From the NCBI GenBank assembly GCA_044223975.1, contig JBGALI010000029.1, positions 1-43,329 on the forward strand: a DNA stretch of 43,329 nt, written 5' to 3'. Numbering within the stretch: position 1 is the first letter of the stretch; each line of letters starts with the position of its first letter. The position numbers were made by a program, and so were the translations under genes. Below are positions 16,201-24,387 of the stretch, piece by piece. Under the pieces are notes generated by a model that searched no databases, was not told the origin of the DNA, and saw only the letters and a program-made list of their open reading frames with translations. Source of the DNA: CAZCPB01 sp044223975 (GTDB taxonomy: Bacteria; Planctomycetota; Phycisphaerae; Phycisphaerales; UBA1924).

Positions 16201-19200
16201 ATTTCGGCAACCAGGGCGTGAACATCACCCTGGGCTCGGGGTCGGACGTGCGCTTTGTGGACTTCCCGCGCATCGACCTGCGGGCGAGCGTGGACACGAC
16301 GTTCCCGCTCATCGGCGGCCAGACCCTGGAGCTGGTGGACGACGGCGGCGGGCGGGTGCTCTTCAGCCTCTCGAACGTGCCGGCGGGCGTGACGGTCGGC
16401 CAGGTGCGGGCGCTGCCGGTGGCCAACTCGGCGGGCGTGGCGGTGGCGCAGATCGTCGTGTCCCTGGCGGGCGGGGCGATCCTGAACATCGACGGCGTGG
16501 GCAACGCCGGCGCGGGCGACGTGATCTCGATCGGCAAGATCATCGTCAACGGCGCGGACGCGAACTCGGGCATCGTGGTGCGCGGCAATATCCAGGTGGA
16601 TATCTGGAAGATCGAGTCGGCGGCGCCGATCACGTTCATCGACAACCAGACGCCCGGCGGCGACATCGTGGCGATCGACACCCAGGGCCTCACCACGCTC
16701 TCGATCGCGACGGGCAACCTGGGGCGCACGCAGGTGCCGTCGTGGGGCCCGCAGGAGATCGGGCCGTTCATCGGCATCGGCGGCACGGCGGGCTTCCGGC
16801 AGACGGCCTTCACTCTGCCCGGCGCGGCGACGGGGCTGATGAGCGCGGACTGGAACAACCAGTTGTACCGGCCCATCAACCGTGCGAACATCGACGGCGG
16901 GCAGGCCTACCTGGACGACCTGGGCTCGCCCTTTGACCCGTTCCTGAACGGGCTGGTGGTGCGCTCGGGCAACATGGACGCGGTCAACGTGGGCGGGCAG
17001 ACGGGCGACGTGATCGTGCAGGCGGGCAACCTGCGGCTCATCAACGCCAACGCCGACCGGGTGACCGGGGCGAACGGCTTCGACGGGATCGTGGGGACGA
17101 TCTACGCGACGAGCATCGACACGGTCGATGTGGGCGACGGGCTGGCGGCGCGGGTGCACGGGCCGCTGTCGACCACGGGCATCTTCGCGGTCAACGACCT
17201 GCGGCTGGTGACCAACGGCAACAGCATCAAGGCCACGATCTCGAGCACGATCACGGCCGCGAACTCGGTGGCGTTCGACTCGATCCACGACGGCATCGAC
17301 ACGATCTCGCTGTCGGGCACCGGCGGCGGGTTCGATGACGCGTACATCTCGGCGAGCAACCTGGACAACTTCTTCATCAACTTCAACTACGCGGACAACA
17401 ACGTCGCGGTGGGGGACATCTTCGCGATCAACGGGCTCAACGTGGACATGTCGCGGTCGCAGATCTTCGGGCGGGTGATGTCGGCGTTCACGCTGACGGG
17501 CGGCGCGTACGACGCGACGTTCGCGACGTTCACCAACAACGTGGGGACGGTCTCGGCGGGTTCGTACCGCAACAGCACGCTGACGGGCGAGCAGACCGAG
17601 TTCCGCGTCAACGGGTTCAACGTCGGCGGCGACCTGGGCACGATGACGACCATCGGCCTGGCCGGCGACATGCGGGACCTTATCCTGGACGTGTCGGGCT
17701 CGGTGACGGGGGAGGTCTCGGCGCGGAGCATCGACCGCTCGTCGCTGAGCGTCGACAACATCCTGACGAACCTGCGGACGGCGCAGGACATCCGCGGCAG
17801 TAACGTGACGGTCGGCCGCCTGCCGCTGGTGTCGATCGGGCGGCGTGCGGAGACGACCAAGTTCACGGCGGCCGGGTTCCTGGAGCGGTTCGTCGCGGCC
17901 GACAGCATCGTGAACACCGACATCTCGGTGATCGGTCCGTTCGGGCAGATCGGGACGGTCACGGCCCTGAACCTGATCAGCGGCTCGATCGCGGCCTCGG
18001 GGCCGATCGGGACGGTGGAGTCGACGGGCGGCGACATCCGTGCCAAGGTGACGACGACGACCGAGCGCGGCAACATCGCGCTGCTGAAGGCGGCGCGGGA
18101 CCTGGACGTGCGGACGGACATCAGCGGCACGCTCGACTCGCTGGTCGCGGGCCGGCACATCGGCGACCGGGCCAACCCCGGCGTGGTGGTGATCCGCGGC
18201 AACCTGAACAGCGCGACCGCGGGCGGGCAGCTCTACTCCGACCTGCGGGTCGGCCAGGCGGTGGTGGGCGAGGTGAAGATCGGGCGGGTGGCGTCGCTGC
18301 CGACGGACAACAAGCTGGGGTCGGGCTCGATCTTCGCGTTCGGCCCGATCAAGACCGTGACGATCTCGGGCGACTTTGACGGCAACATCATCAGCTACTC
18401 GGGCGGGATCGACACGGTGACGATCACCGACGGCTCGTTCTATCCCGACAAGCTGATCGCGGCGTACGACGGGCACATCAACAGCGTGACGGTGAACAAC
18501 GGCAACCTGTACGGCGACATCCACGCCGACTGGATCCTGTTCTCGGTGAACGTGCTGAGCGACGCGACCAAGGACCCGTCGGGCGTGTTCGGCGACATCG
18601 GGATCAACGACGCGTTCAACAGCTCGCAGCCGTTCGACGCGTTCCGCAACCGCCTGCCCGTGGGCATGACCGCGACGCCGAACGTCAACGGGCCGAGCAT
18701 CACGGCGGGCTGGAACATCGGGCGCGTGTACGTGAGCTCGGGCTCGATGTTCGAGACGAGCATCGTCGCGGGTCGGGCCATCGGGTTCGTGGACGTGCGC
18801 GGCAGCATCACCAACGACGCGTTCACGCCGGTGCTGGGCACGACCATCGCGGCGGGCGACTCGATCTACGCGATCGGGGCCCAGGGTGACCTGCGCCTGG
18901 CGTGGATCCTGTCGGGCGTGATCGACCTGGGCAGCGACGGGCGCCCGGGCGGCGTGAGCACGGCGCACGACACGAGCAAGTCGGGCTGGATCAACGACGT
19001 GTACGTCGGCGGCAAGGCCCAGGCGCTGGTCTTCTCGGCGGGCCTGGACTCGGGCGCCGACGGGATTTACAACACCGGCGACGACCTGGTGGTGCCGGGC
19101 GTGTCGTTCATCAACTACATCACGGTGCCGGGCCAGCTGGCCGACTCGGTGGTGGCGGTGAGCGCGTTCTCCGACTCGGTGAGCCAGGTGCTCAACGCCG

Positions 19201-22200
19201 AGAGCCGGATCTTCCTGGGCGGGACGCAGGTCGAGCTGCAGGACCCGACGATCGACCCGGGCTTCCCCATCCCCGGCTCGGTGCCGATCACCGGCGCGGG
19301 CGTGGCGTTCAGCAACAACGCCGGGCGTGAGACCGGGACGATTTACTTCGGCGGGCCGGGCGCGGCGTACTGGGACGCGGCCCACTCCAAGGTGGTGCTG
19401 GTCAACACCGACCTGTCGTCGGCCCTGACGGTGGCGTTGAACGCGCCGACGGACGGGTCGCGCAAGACGCTGACGAGCTTCTCCATCGTGACCAACGACG
19501 ACGCGTCGGTGGGCGCCCTGTTCGTGGACGCCGACCTGGTGGGCGCGTCGCTGATCAACATCGACGCGTACGCGCAGTCGATCACGGTGGGCAACGTGCT
19601 GGGCACGACGAAGATCAAGGTCGGCGGCGACCTGGGCACGCTGAACGCGGGCGATTTCCGCGGCGGCTCGCTGACGGCCAAGCAGACGGCGTTCGTGAAC
19701 ATCGGCGGCGACTACGGCGCGGCCAACCTGTTCACACGCAACGAGGTCAAGATGGACCTCCTGGCGATCGGATTCCTCACGATCAACGGTGCCGCGCGTG
19801 GCGCCATCAACATCAACCGCGACATCACCAGCTACAAGGTGCTGGGCGCGATGGAGGGCGCGTCGCTGCGTGCGGGCGCGTCGATCGGCACGTTCGAGGT
19901 CGGCTCGCTGTCGCGCTCGCTGGTCTCGGCCAACGACTTCTTCGGCACGGCCAAGGTCAACGGGGCGATGTTCGACTCGGCGCTGATGGCGGGCGCGGAC
20001 CTGGGAACGGACGCCGAGTTCGGCGGCACGGGCCTGGCGAAGGACACGGTCAGCAGCGGGTTCCTGGGCGACGTCTCGGTCAAGGGCGACTTCCTGGAGT
20101 CGGACATCATCGCGGGCATCATCCGCGGGTCCGACGGGTTCTTCGGGACCAGCGACGACTCGATCGCCGAGGGACGATCGACGATCGGGAAGGTGACGAT
20201 CACGGGGACGCAGGTCGGCTCCAACCGCGGCTCGGAGTCGTACCGGATCAACTCGACGGGCACGCTGGGCACCGTGCTGATCGGCGGCGTGGCCGGGGCC
20301 AAGAAGGGCAACTTCGACCTTGGCGCCAGCGTGCTGCCGCCGCTGCCGTTCCAGGTGTCCGACCTCTCGGTGAAGCAGGACAGCAAGATCTACACGGCGC
20401 AGCTGGCGTTCAACCAGCCGGTGGACTCGAGCACGCTGGCGTCCTCGCTGATCGTCTCGGAAGTCCGCAACGGCGGCCTGACGGAGATCCGCCTGGTCAA
20501 CGGCGTGGACTACACGATCGCGTACGACAGCGTCACCAACACGGCGCTCGTGACCTTCAGCCGCGCGGTGACGGACCGCAGCCTGCCCCTGCAGACGGAC
20601 CGCCCGGCGCCCGGGCTGTACCGGTTCACGCTGGTGCAGAGCCTGGTGCGGGCGCAGCTGGCGCGGACGACGATCGACGGGAACCGCGACGGGCACGCGA
20701 TGGCCTCGGACGATTACTCCGACGACGCGTTCGTGGGCGACGTCGGCGACAAGATCGCGGCCGAGACGATCAACGTGCAGTCGAGCGGGCAGACGGTGCT
20801 CACGGTGGACATGTACGCCGCGGGTGACCTGAGCGCGGCCATGGACGACAACCGCGCCCCCGACGGCCTGCCGGACGCGAACCGGACCTACACGGTGCGC
20901 GGGGCGATCGGCGACCACCCGGACAACGACAGCAACTTCTTCCGGTTCTCCGGCGACATCGACGCGTACAAGATCACGCTGCAGGCCGGCCAGATCCTGC
21001 GGCTGGGACGGATGACCGGCCCGGCGCAGCTGGCGCTCATGAACGTGTTTGATTCGACGGGCGCGGCGATCAACGCGTCGCAGGCGCTGGTCCTGCCGGC
21101 CGACCAGGGGCTGGACACCGACATCACGCAGGAGCAGAACTTCCTGATCAAGACGACCGGCACGTACTACGTGGTGGTCGGCAACCCCGGCACCGAGTTC
21201 GCGCAGCCGGGCGTGGTGCCCAACCCCGACGTCGAGCCCCAGACCGTGGGCGACTATTCCTTCACCGTCCAGGTCTTTGACGACGGGAACAGCGGGTTCA
21301 ACGCGCCGACGGACGCGGGCAACGGCGCCAACGTCGTCAACGCCCCGACCGTGGCCTCGTTCGCCGGCCCGGACGCCGTGTTCGGCACGGCCGACGACCT
21401 GACGCAGATCCAGACCGGCACGTTCACCTTCACGCGGTCCGACGGGGCCGACGGGATCAAGGGCACGGCGGACGACACCGTCAGCGGCGTTGACGCGTCG
21501 GGCACGATCGCGTCCAACCGCGCGGCCGACGGCACGCTCACGTCGTTCGTCAACTCGGCCATCGGGCCCGCGGCCCACGCCGGCGTCCCGGTGGATGTGT
21601 TCGCCGACGTCGACGTGTACCACCTCAACAACCACCTGGCGATCGCGACCGGCACCAAGATCAAGGTCACGGTCAAGCTCGTCGACTTCGGGTCGGATCT
21701 GGGCAGCCGCTCGCAGATCCGCTCCGTCGACGTGCAGCGCTCGCTGGCGAGCACGATCGACTACCGCGGCAACGTGCAGATGGGCGTGTTCGACACCAGC
21801 GCTTCCACGGCCACCGACGACGGCCTCCTGATCTTCTCCCCCACGGACTTCAGCCCCAACGGCGGCACGCCCAACACCGTGATCGCGACCAGCGAGAACG
21901 CGACGTACGGGTACGACGCCAACGGGGACTTCTACATCGAGTTCCTCGCCCCGGGCCGTCTGGGCTCGTCGCTGGGCGCTTCGTACGCGGTCTACATCCA
22001 GGGCGCCTTCAACACCGACTACCAGCTCGAGGTCACGCAGTCGGCCGCGGCCCCGACGCAGCTCACCCAGCACACGCAGAACGTGCTGCTGGAGACGCGC
22101 GGCGGTACGATCGACTGGCTCGAGTCCGGCGGCCGTACGAGCACGCTCCTGCCCTTTGCCGTCAACGTGCTGGGCTTCAACGGATCGGTCCTCAACGGGC

Positions 22201-22817
22201 AGCAGGCCCAGGACTACATCCTCAACACCCTGAAGACCAACCTCCAGACGATCTACGACAACGCCGGCGTGTCGGTGAGGTTCTCGACCAATCCCAAGGA
22301 CTTTGAGTTCCAGGAGTTCTCGACGGTCTACCTCACGTCGAGCGCCGACCCGGTCTCGCTCATCTTCAACACCCTGAGCCTCAACTTCGCGACGCTGGCG
22401 GCAGGCTCTTTGGGCACCCAGCCCTACGGCTTCAGCCAGCACTCCGACCCCTTCAACGCCGATCACAACGACGAGGCGGCGGTCTTCCTGCCCAACTTCG
22501 CCGTGCTGGGCTACACGCCCACGCAGACGGACGTGGACCTGTTCACCCAGTCGCTCACGTCGGCCGTCGGACGGCGCGTCGGCGAGCTGCTGGGGCTGCG
22601 GATCACCAACGACTACCAGACCGGGGCCCAAGTCAACACGTTCGACATCCAGAGCGCCCTGGGCGTCAACTCGCCCCCCGGCGCGGGCAAGAGCTACTCG
22701 CTGGTCGACGGCAACCGCCCGCTCTCGGACCGGCGCGACACCGTGACCCGCTCGGACTTCTTCCTCGGCCGCCAGAACGCCCTGTCGCTCCTGGACAAGT
22801 ACCTGGCGGGCAACTGA
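13206..22817 (+). CDS. Giant planctomycete surface protein with LEPR motif and beta repeats
   Basis: The protein is 3,203 residues from an ATG with AAGGGAG about 6 nt upstream. A basic N-terminus leads to LEPRQLL (residues 55-61), the LEPR-XLL motif found near the start of very large exported planctomycete proteins. Most of the length is repeating short beta strands of the type 'G.lgsv.v.GdL..s.i.aG.', suggesting a long beta-solenoid. PPC-like beta-sandwich domains lie near 670-775 and 2565-2700, and an Ig-like segment near 2385-2480. Four G-D-G-x-x-x-T-x-DD loops, probably calcium-binding, start near 1950, 2307, 2720 and 2746. The last 230 residues resemble a zinc-protease domain but lack the catalytic motif. 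It is probably secreted and surface-associated. No LPXTG, PEP-CTERM or RTX export tail is seen. Confidence 0.88.
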   Translation: MSKSIRSRSFLRGRRGLTAKLSSGQNGVDRGHADGMSARLAERAGSIPRPSVDPLEPRQLLFSLTVTANDIDPATGVGLARAFFGYAIPSAFTSITENTSAPTIVTEDLNDEIPNGGTLPNPQNIPAVVRLSDSNIRLSHNVTPANNMQIVGSDERRIQARLGAGQQFTFSPLDDAGNSIGVNTMSFDIGPGPGSAVGLNAANMRVDLFYGGQLIATFTGAQLLARNSNNPNSGVGRFVFNAPAGFAAFDALTIGANVGPNDSFTLDNISETVPAGRFAGQVDARVGFGVEVALAGQVGTTVQFFDLYGRDMIQTIALGISSGNLANIDRNDDGVPDGNDGIGRIVLSNTDRTSGLTLFGGTIVYSPGAADADADFTEQGFVFKRVENLNGLYDDFEAAGFGFDIDPASGRVHGLPTGGNGSVIIGSPFIRDQGDYNSSGNPMENGQPRYLPVDSGFANPAQGVFVNGGRAMGSIYIHGMLFGSSQITGALDRFVVSTLYGSITVKGDLGSLVVANDAGLWQRDTGTQNYAGILFSVTRTQTGVVTGALPFAPNLALDGGVVKTNGQLVVGRSLGSAVIGGRSLLDVTVQGDINDPVNKPPRDVAKYYEKEFAYGNDPAQPEPEVVILETLLNSGIPVQTVTNFGQAALLGTNFLRNDVLMSAEWVGSLSTGVRIVGDLSGRDQINTADDQADVFAFASDGTTPITVQIDTFAWFRILDSEGRTVAAPEFQRGVGDQNFVRYQPTAPGVYYVVITDPSGDDTGAGVVPYTMTILGMAPVTLGEYRTGGSSGLGATSQTGLVLNNSVTLLSGNAGSLRIGTGFFTAGGTEALANEIVNTTKNEDDLSNLLGGTFSVPGNLYNITTGSDIDGGGTAARVIVGGDFGSLLTGRSPVIGIGPGEGDVNNFTLDVGGRIGQILVGGGSGIDQDAADPLGIAAQSGTTQYLSGRKGGVGDIGMIRYGSHIANDAVTIQTSSNSVVGAFLVSQDIDLSDGLRQGLYFGNQGVNITLGSGSDVRFVDFPRIDLRASVDTTFPLIGGQTLELVDDGGGRVLFSLSNVPAGVTVGQVRALPVANSAGVAVAQIVVSLAGGAILNIDGVGNAGAGDVISIGKIIVNGADANSGIVVRGNIQVDIWKIESAAPITFIDNQTPGGDIVAIDTQGLTTLSIATGNLGRTQVPSWGPQEIGPFIGIGGTAGFRQTAFTLPGAATGLMSADWNNQLYRPINRANIDGGQAYLDDLGSPFDPFLNGLVVRSGNMDAVNVGGQTGDVIVQAGNLRLINANADRVTGANGFDGIVGTIYATSIDTVDVGDGLAARVHGPLSTTGIFAVNDLRLVTNGNSIKATISSTITAANSVAFDSIHDGIDTISLSGTGGGFDDAYISASNLDNFFINFNYADNNVAVGDIFAINGLNVDMSRSQIFGRVMSAFTLTGGAYDATFATFTNNVGTVSAGSYRNSTLTGEQTEFRVNGFNVGGDLGTMTTIGLAGDMRDLILDVSGSVTGEVSARSIDRSSLSVDNILTNLRTAQDIRGSNVTVGRLPLVSIGRRAETTKFTAAGFLERFVAADSIVNTDISVIGPFGQIGTVTALNLISGSIAASGPIGTVESTGGDIRAKVTTTTERGNIALLKAARDLDVRTDISGTLDSLVAGRHIGDRANPGVVVIRGNLNSATAGGQLYSDLRVGQAVVGEVKIGRVASLPTDNKLGSGSIFAFGPIKTVTISGDFDGNIISYSGGIDTVTITDGSFYPDKLIAAYDGHINSVTVNNGNLYGDIHADWILFSVNVLSDATKDPSGVFGDIGINDAFNSSQPFDAFRNRLPVGMTATPNVNGPSITAGWNIGRVYVSSGSMFETSIVAGRAIGFVDVRGSITNDAFTPVLGTTIAAGDSIYAIGAQGDLRLAWILSGVIDLGSDGRPGGVSTAHDTSKSGWINDVYVGGKAQALVFSAGLDSGADGIYNTGDDLVVPGVSFINYITVPGQLADSVVAVSAFSDSVSQVLNAESRIFLGGTQVELQDPTIDPGFPIPGSVPITGAGVAFSNNAGRETGTIYFGGPGAAYWDAAHSKVVLVNTDLSSALTVALNAPTDGSRKTLTSFSIVTNDDASVGALFVDADLVGASLINIDAYAQSITVGNVLGTTKIKVGGDLGTLNAGDFRGGSLTAKQTAFVNIGGDYGAANLFTRNEVKMDLLAIGFLTINGAARGAININRDITSYKVLGAMEGASLRAGASIGTFEVGSLSRSLVSANDFFGTAKVNGAMFDSALMAGADLGTDAEFGGTGLAKDTVSSGFLGDVSVKGDFLESDIIAGIIRGSDGFFGTSDDSIAEGRSTIGKVTITGTQVGSNRGSESYRINSTGTLGTVLIGGVAGAKKGNFDLGASVLPPLPFQVSDLSVKQDSKIYTAQLAFNQPVDSSTLASSLIVSEVRNGGLTEIRLVNGVDYTIAYDSVTNTALVTFSRAVTDRSLPLQTDRPAPGLYRFTLVQSLVRAQLARTTIDGNRDGHAMASDDYSDDAFVGDVGDKIAAETINVQSSGQTVLTVDMYAAGDLSAAMDDNRAPDGLPDANRTYTVRGAIGDHPDNDSNFFRFSGDIDAYKITLQAGQILRLGRMTGPAQLALMNVFDSTGAAINASQALVLPADQGLDTDITQEQNFLIKTTGTYYVVVGNPGTEFAQPGVVPNPDVEPQTVGDYSFTVQVFDDGNSGFNAPTDAGNGANVVNAPTVASFAGPDAVFGTADDLTQIQTGTFTFTRSDGADGIKGTADDTVSGVDASGTIASNRAADGTLTSFVNSAIGPAAHAGVPVDVFADVDVYHLNNHLAIATGTKIKVTVKLVDFGSDLGSRSQIRSVDVQRSLASTIDYRGNVQMGVFDTSASTATDDGLLIFSPTDFSPNGGTPNTVIATSENATYGYDANGDFYIEFLAPGRLGSSLGASYAVYIQGAFNTDYQLEVTQSAAAPTQLTQHTQNVLLETRGGTIDWLESGGRTSTLLPFAVNVLGFNGSVLNGQQAQDYILNTLKTNLQTIYDNAGVSVRFSTNPKDFEFQEFSTVYLTSSADPVSLIFNTLSLNFATLAAGSLGTQPYGFSQHSDPFNADHNDEAAVFLPNFAVLGYTPTQTDVDLFTQSLTSAVGRRVGELLGLRITNDYQTGAQVNTFDIQSALGVNSPPGAGKSYSLVDGNRPLSDRRDTVTRSDFFLGRQNALSLLDKYLAGN

Positions 22818-22844
22818 TCCATAGGATCAACCCGACGCTCCCTG

Positions 22845-22875
22845 AACGCCCCGGCAGCCGCCGGGGCGTTTTTCT
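22845..22875 (+). terminator. Strong rho-independent terminator of the giant gene
   Basis: An 11-bp perfect GC-rich stem (22845-22855 with 22860-22870) closes a 4-nt loop and runs into TTTTTCTT. It lies 28 bp after the stop codon. Confidence 0.92.
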
Positions 22876-22982
22876 TGGGATCCTGAGGGGACGCGGCGGG
22901 CGGATGGGTTTGACGTCCTATCCCGGTCCGGCGAGGATACGTGCGTGGGGTGCCCGCGCCGGGCCCCGCGAGGGAGCCGCGC

Positions 22983-23471
22983 GTGATCTGCCCGTACTGC
23001 GGGAAAGACGAGGACAAGGTGATCGACAGCCGCGCCGCCGACGGCGGGCGGATGGTGCGTCGCCGGCGCGAGTGCCTGGGGTGCGAGCGCCGCTTCACGA
23101 CGTACGAGCGGGTAGAGCAGACGGCGCGCCTGATGGTGGTGAAGCGGGACGGGACGCGGGTGCCGTTCAGCCGCGAGAACGTGCTGCGCGGGGTGCTGAG
23201 CGCGTGCGGCAAGCGTCCGGTCGCCGAGGAGGTCAAGGAGCACCTGGTGGACGCGGTCGAGGACGAGCTCCACCGCGACTACGACCGCGAGGTGCAGTCG
23301 CGCGAGATCGGCGACCGGGTGATGGCCAAGCTGCGCGATGTGGACGAGGTCGCGTACATCCGCTTTGCGAGCGAGTACCTGAAGTTCAAGAGCGTTGACG
23401 ACATCATGAAGCAGCTCGAGCAGCTCAACTCGCGCGTGAAGGACGTGAAGGAGCAGCAGAGACTTTTCTAG
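22983..23471 (+). CDS. nrdR: Transcriptional repressor NrdR
   Basis: The protein is 162 residues from a GTG placed so that the zinc ribbon begins at residue 3, as usual for NrdR. GGGAG lies about 7 nt upstream. The zinc ribbon has Cys3, Cys6, Cys31 and Cys34 (CPYC...CLGC) followed by RRFTTYERVE. The ATP-cone domain starts at VVKRDGTRVPFSRENVLRG and fills about residues 48-140. NrdR binds ATP/dATP and represses ribonucleotide reductase genes through NrdR boxes. No nrd gene is in this window. It stands alone after the giant gene's terminator. Confidence 0.95.
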   Translation: MICPYCGKDEDKVIDSRAADGGRMVRRRRECLGCERRFTTYERVEQTARLMVVKRDGTRVPFSRENVLRGVLSACGKRPVAEEVKEHLVDAVEDELHRDYDREVQSREIGDRVMAKLRDVDEVAYIRFASEYLKFKSVDDIMKQLEQLNSRVKDVKEQQRLF

Positions 23472-23473
23472 CA

Positions 23474-23521
23474 GTGACGAAGTGACAGAGTGACGAAGTG
23501 ACGAAGTGACGAAGTGAGGCG
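23474..23521 (+). repeat. Tandem 8-bp repeat GTGACGAA, about six units
   Basis: Six consecutive octamers begin 2 bp after the nrdR stop: GTGACGAA, GTGACAGA, GTGACGAA three times, and a degenerate GTGAGGCG. The same units recur at 33613-33644. This is too short and spacer-free to be CRISPR. Confidence 0.85.
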
Positions 23522-23545
23522 AGAGAGCGGTGGGGAGGTGGATTG

Positions 23546-24387
23546 GTGAGATGCGGAATGTTCTCTGCGGCGATGATCGTGGTATTGGGTGCGGGGTTGT
23601 GCTCGTGCGCGGCCGACGGTCGTGGGGGGAGTGCGGGGGGAGGCGCGGCGGCGGAGGCGGCGCGGGACGGGGGCCGGGGAGAGTTGAAGGCGGGAGAATT
23701 GCCGGAGTGGTGGGTCGCCGAGCCGCGGGCGGTGGGGAGCGTGGTGACCGTTTCGGCGTCGGGCACGGCGCCCGAGGCATCGGTGGCGCGGGACCTTGCG
23801 ATCCGCAACGCGCGGGCGGCGGGGCGGGCGGTGCTGGGGGTCGAGCCGGTGCGGGTGGTGGTGACGCGCGAGACCTCGACGCATGCGCGCCAGGGTGAAT
23901 ACGAGGCCTTCGTGCTGGCCCGGTGCGACGGCGCGGGTGCCGCGGCTTTGCCGGTTGGGGGAGAAAAAGCGACGACGGCGGTAAGCGCGGGGCCGACCGC
24001 GGGCCCCAAGGGCACGGTCAAAGGCGAACCTACGGCTCCCACGGCCGCGGCCGAGCCCGCTGCCGCGTCTGCTCCTGTCGCGTCGGCGCCGGTGACCCCG
24101 GCGCCGACGGAGAAGGCGCGGCGCCGGGCGCCTCGGACGCGCCGGCGTGGTGGTTCGAGGAAGTGCGGCGCGACGGGACTTCGGTGCGGGCGTGCGCCAA
24201 GGCCGAAGGAAAATCGCTGGTCGACACGCGCCGCGCGGCGGTCGAGGCGGTGAAGAAGAGGTTGACCGAACAGGGAGTGACGGGCGCGGTGCAGACGCTG
24301 TTCATCGCGACGCGCAAGCCCGAGGGCGTGGGCTACCGCGTGTACGTGATGGGTCAGGGCGAGGGGGGCGTGCCCGGGTCGCGCTGA
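23546..24387 (+). pseudogene. Frameshifted lipoprotein with two related domains (LPP20-like)
   Basis: From a GTG preceded by GGGGAGG, frame 1 encodes a lipoprotein signal (VVLGAGLCSC), then a domain beginning PEWWVAEP with SVARDLAIRNARAAGRAVLG, then an Ala/Pro/Thr linker. Sensible coding then moves to another frame near 24095-24140, giving PAWWFEEV...VDTRRAAVEAVKKRL...YRVYVMGQ to the stop at 24387. The two WW-containing halves look like copies of one LPP20-like domain, so an intact ancestor would be about 280 residues. The change equals a 1-bp deletion (or a 2-bp insertion). A sequencing error in this GC-rich linker is a real alternative. Its last 34 bp overlap the convergent gene. Confidence 0.6.

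Noticed and set aside
13230..22631. A 3,133-codon open frame on the strand opposite the giant gene
   Set aside because: Its translation is rich in Arg, Asp, His and Val with no domain, as expected when GC-biased codons are read backwards. The sense frame has clear domains, a ribosome site and a terminator. I treat the antisense frame as a by-product of composition.
23474..23521. Possible CRISPR array
   Set aside because: The units are 8 bp and contiguous, with no spacers and no cas genes nearby.
23923..24140. Programmed -1 frameshift in the two-domain lipoprotein gene
   Set aside because: I see no clear X-XXY-YYZ slippery heptamer in the right phase. The GAAAAAG at about 23962 does not fit. 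A simple indel explains the data better.
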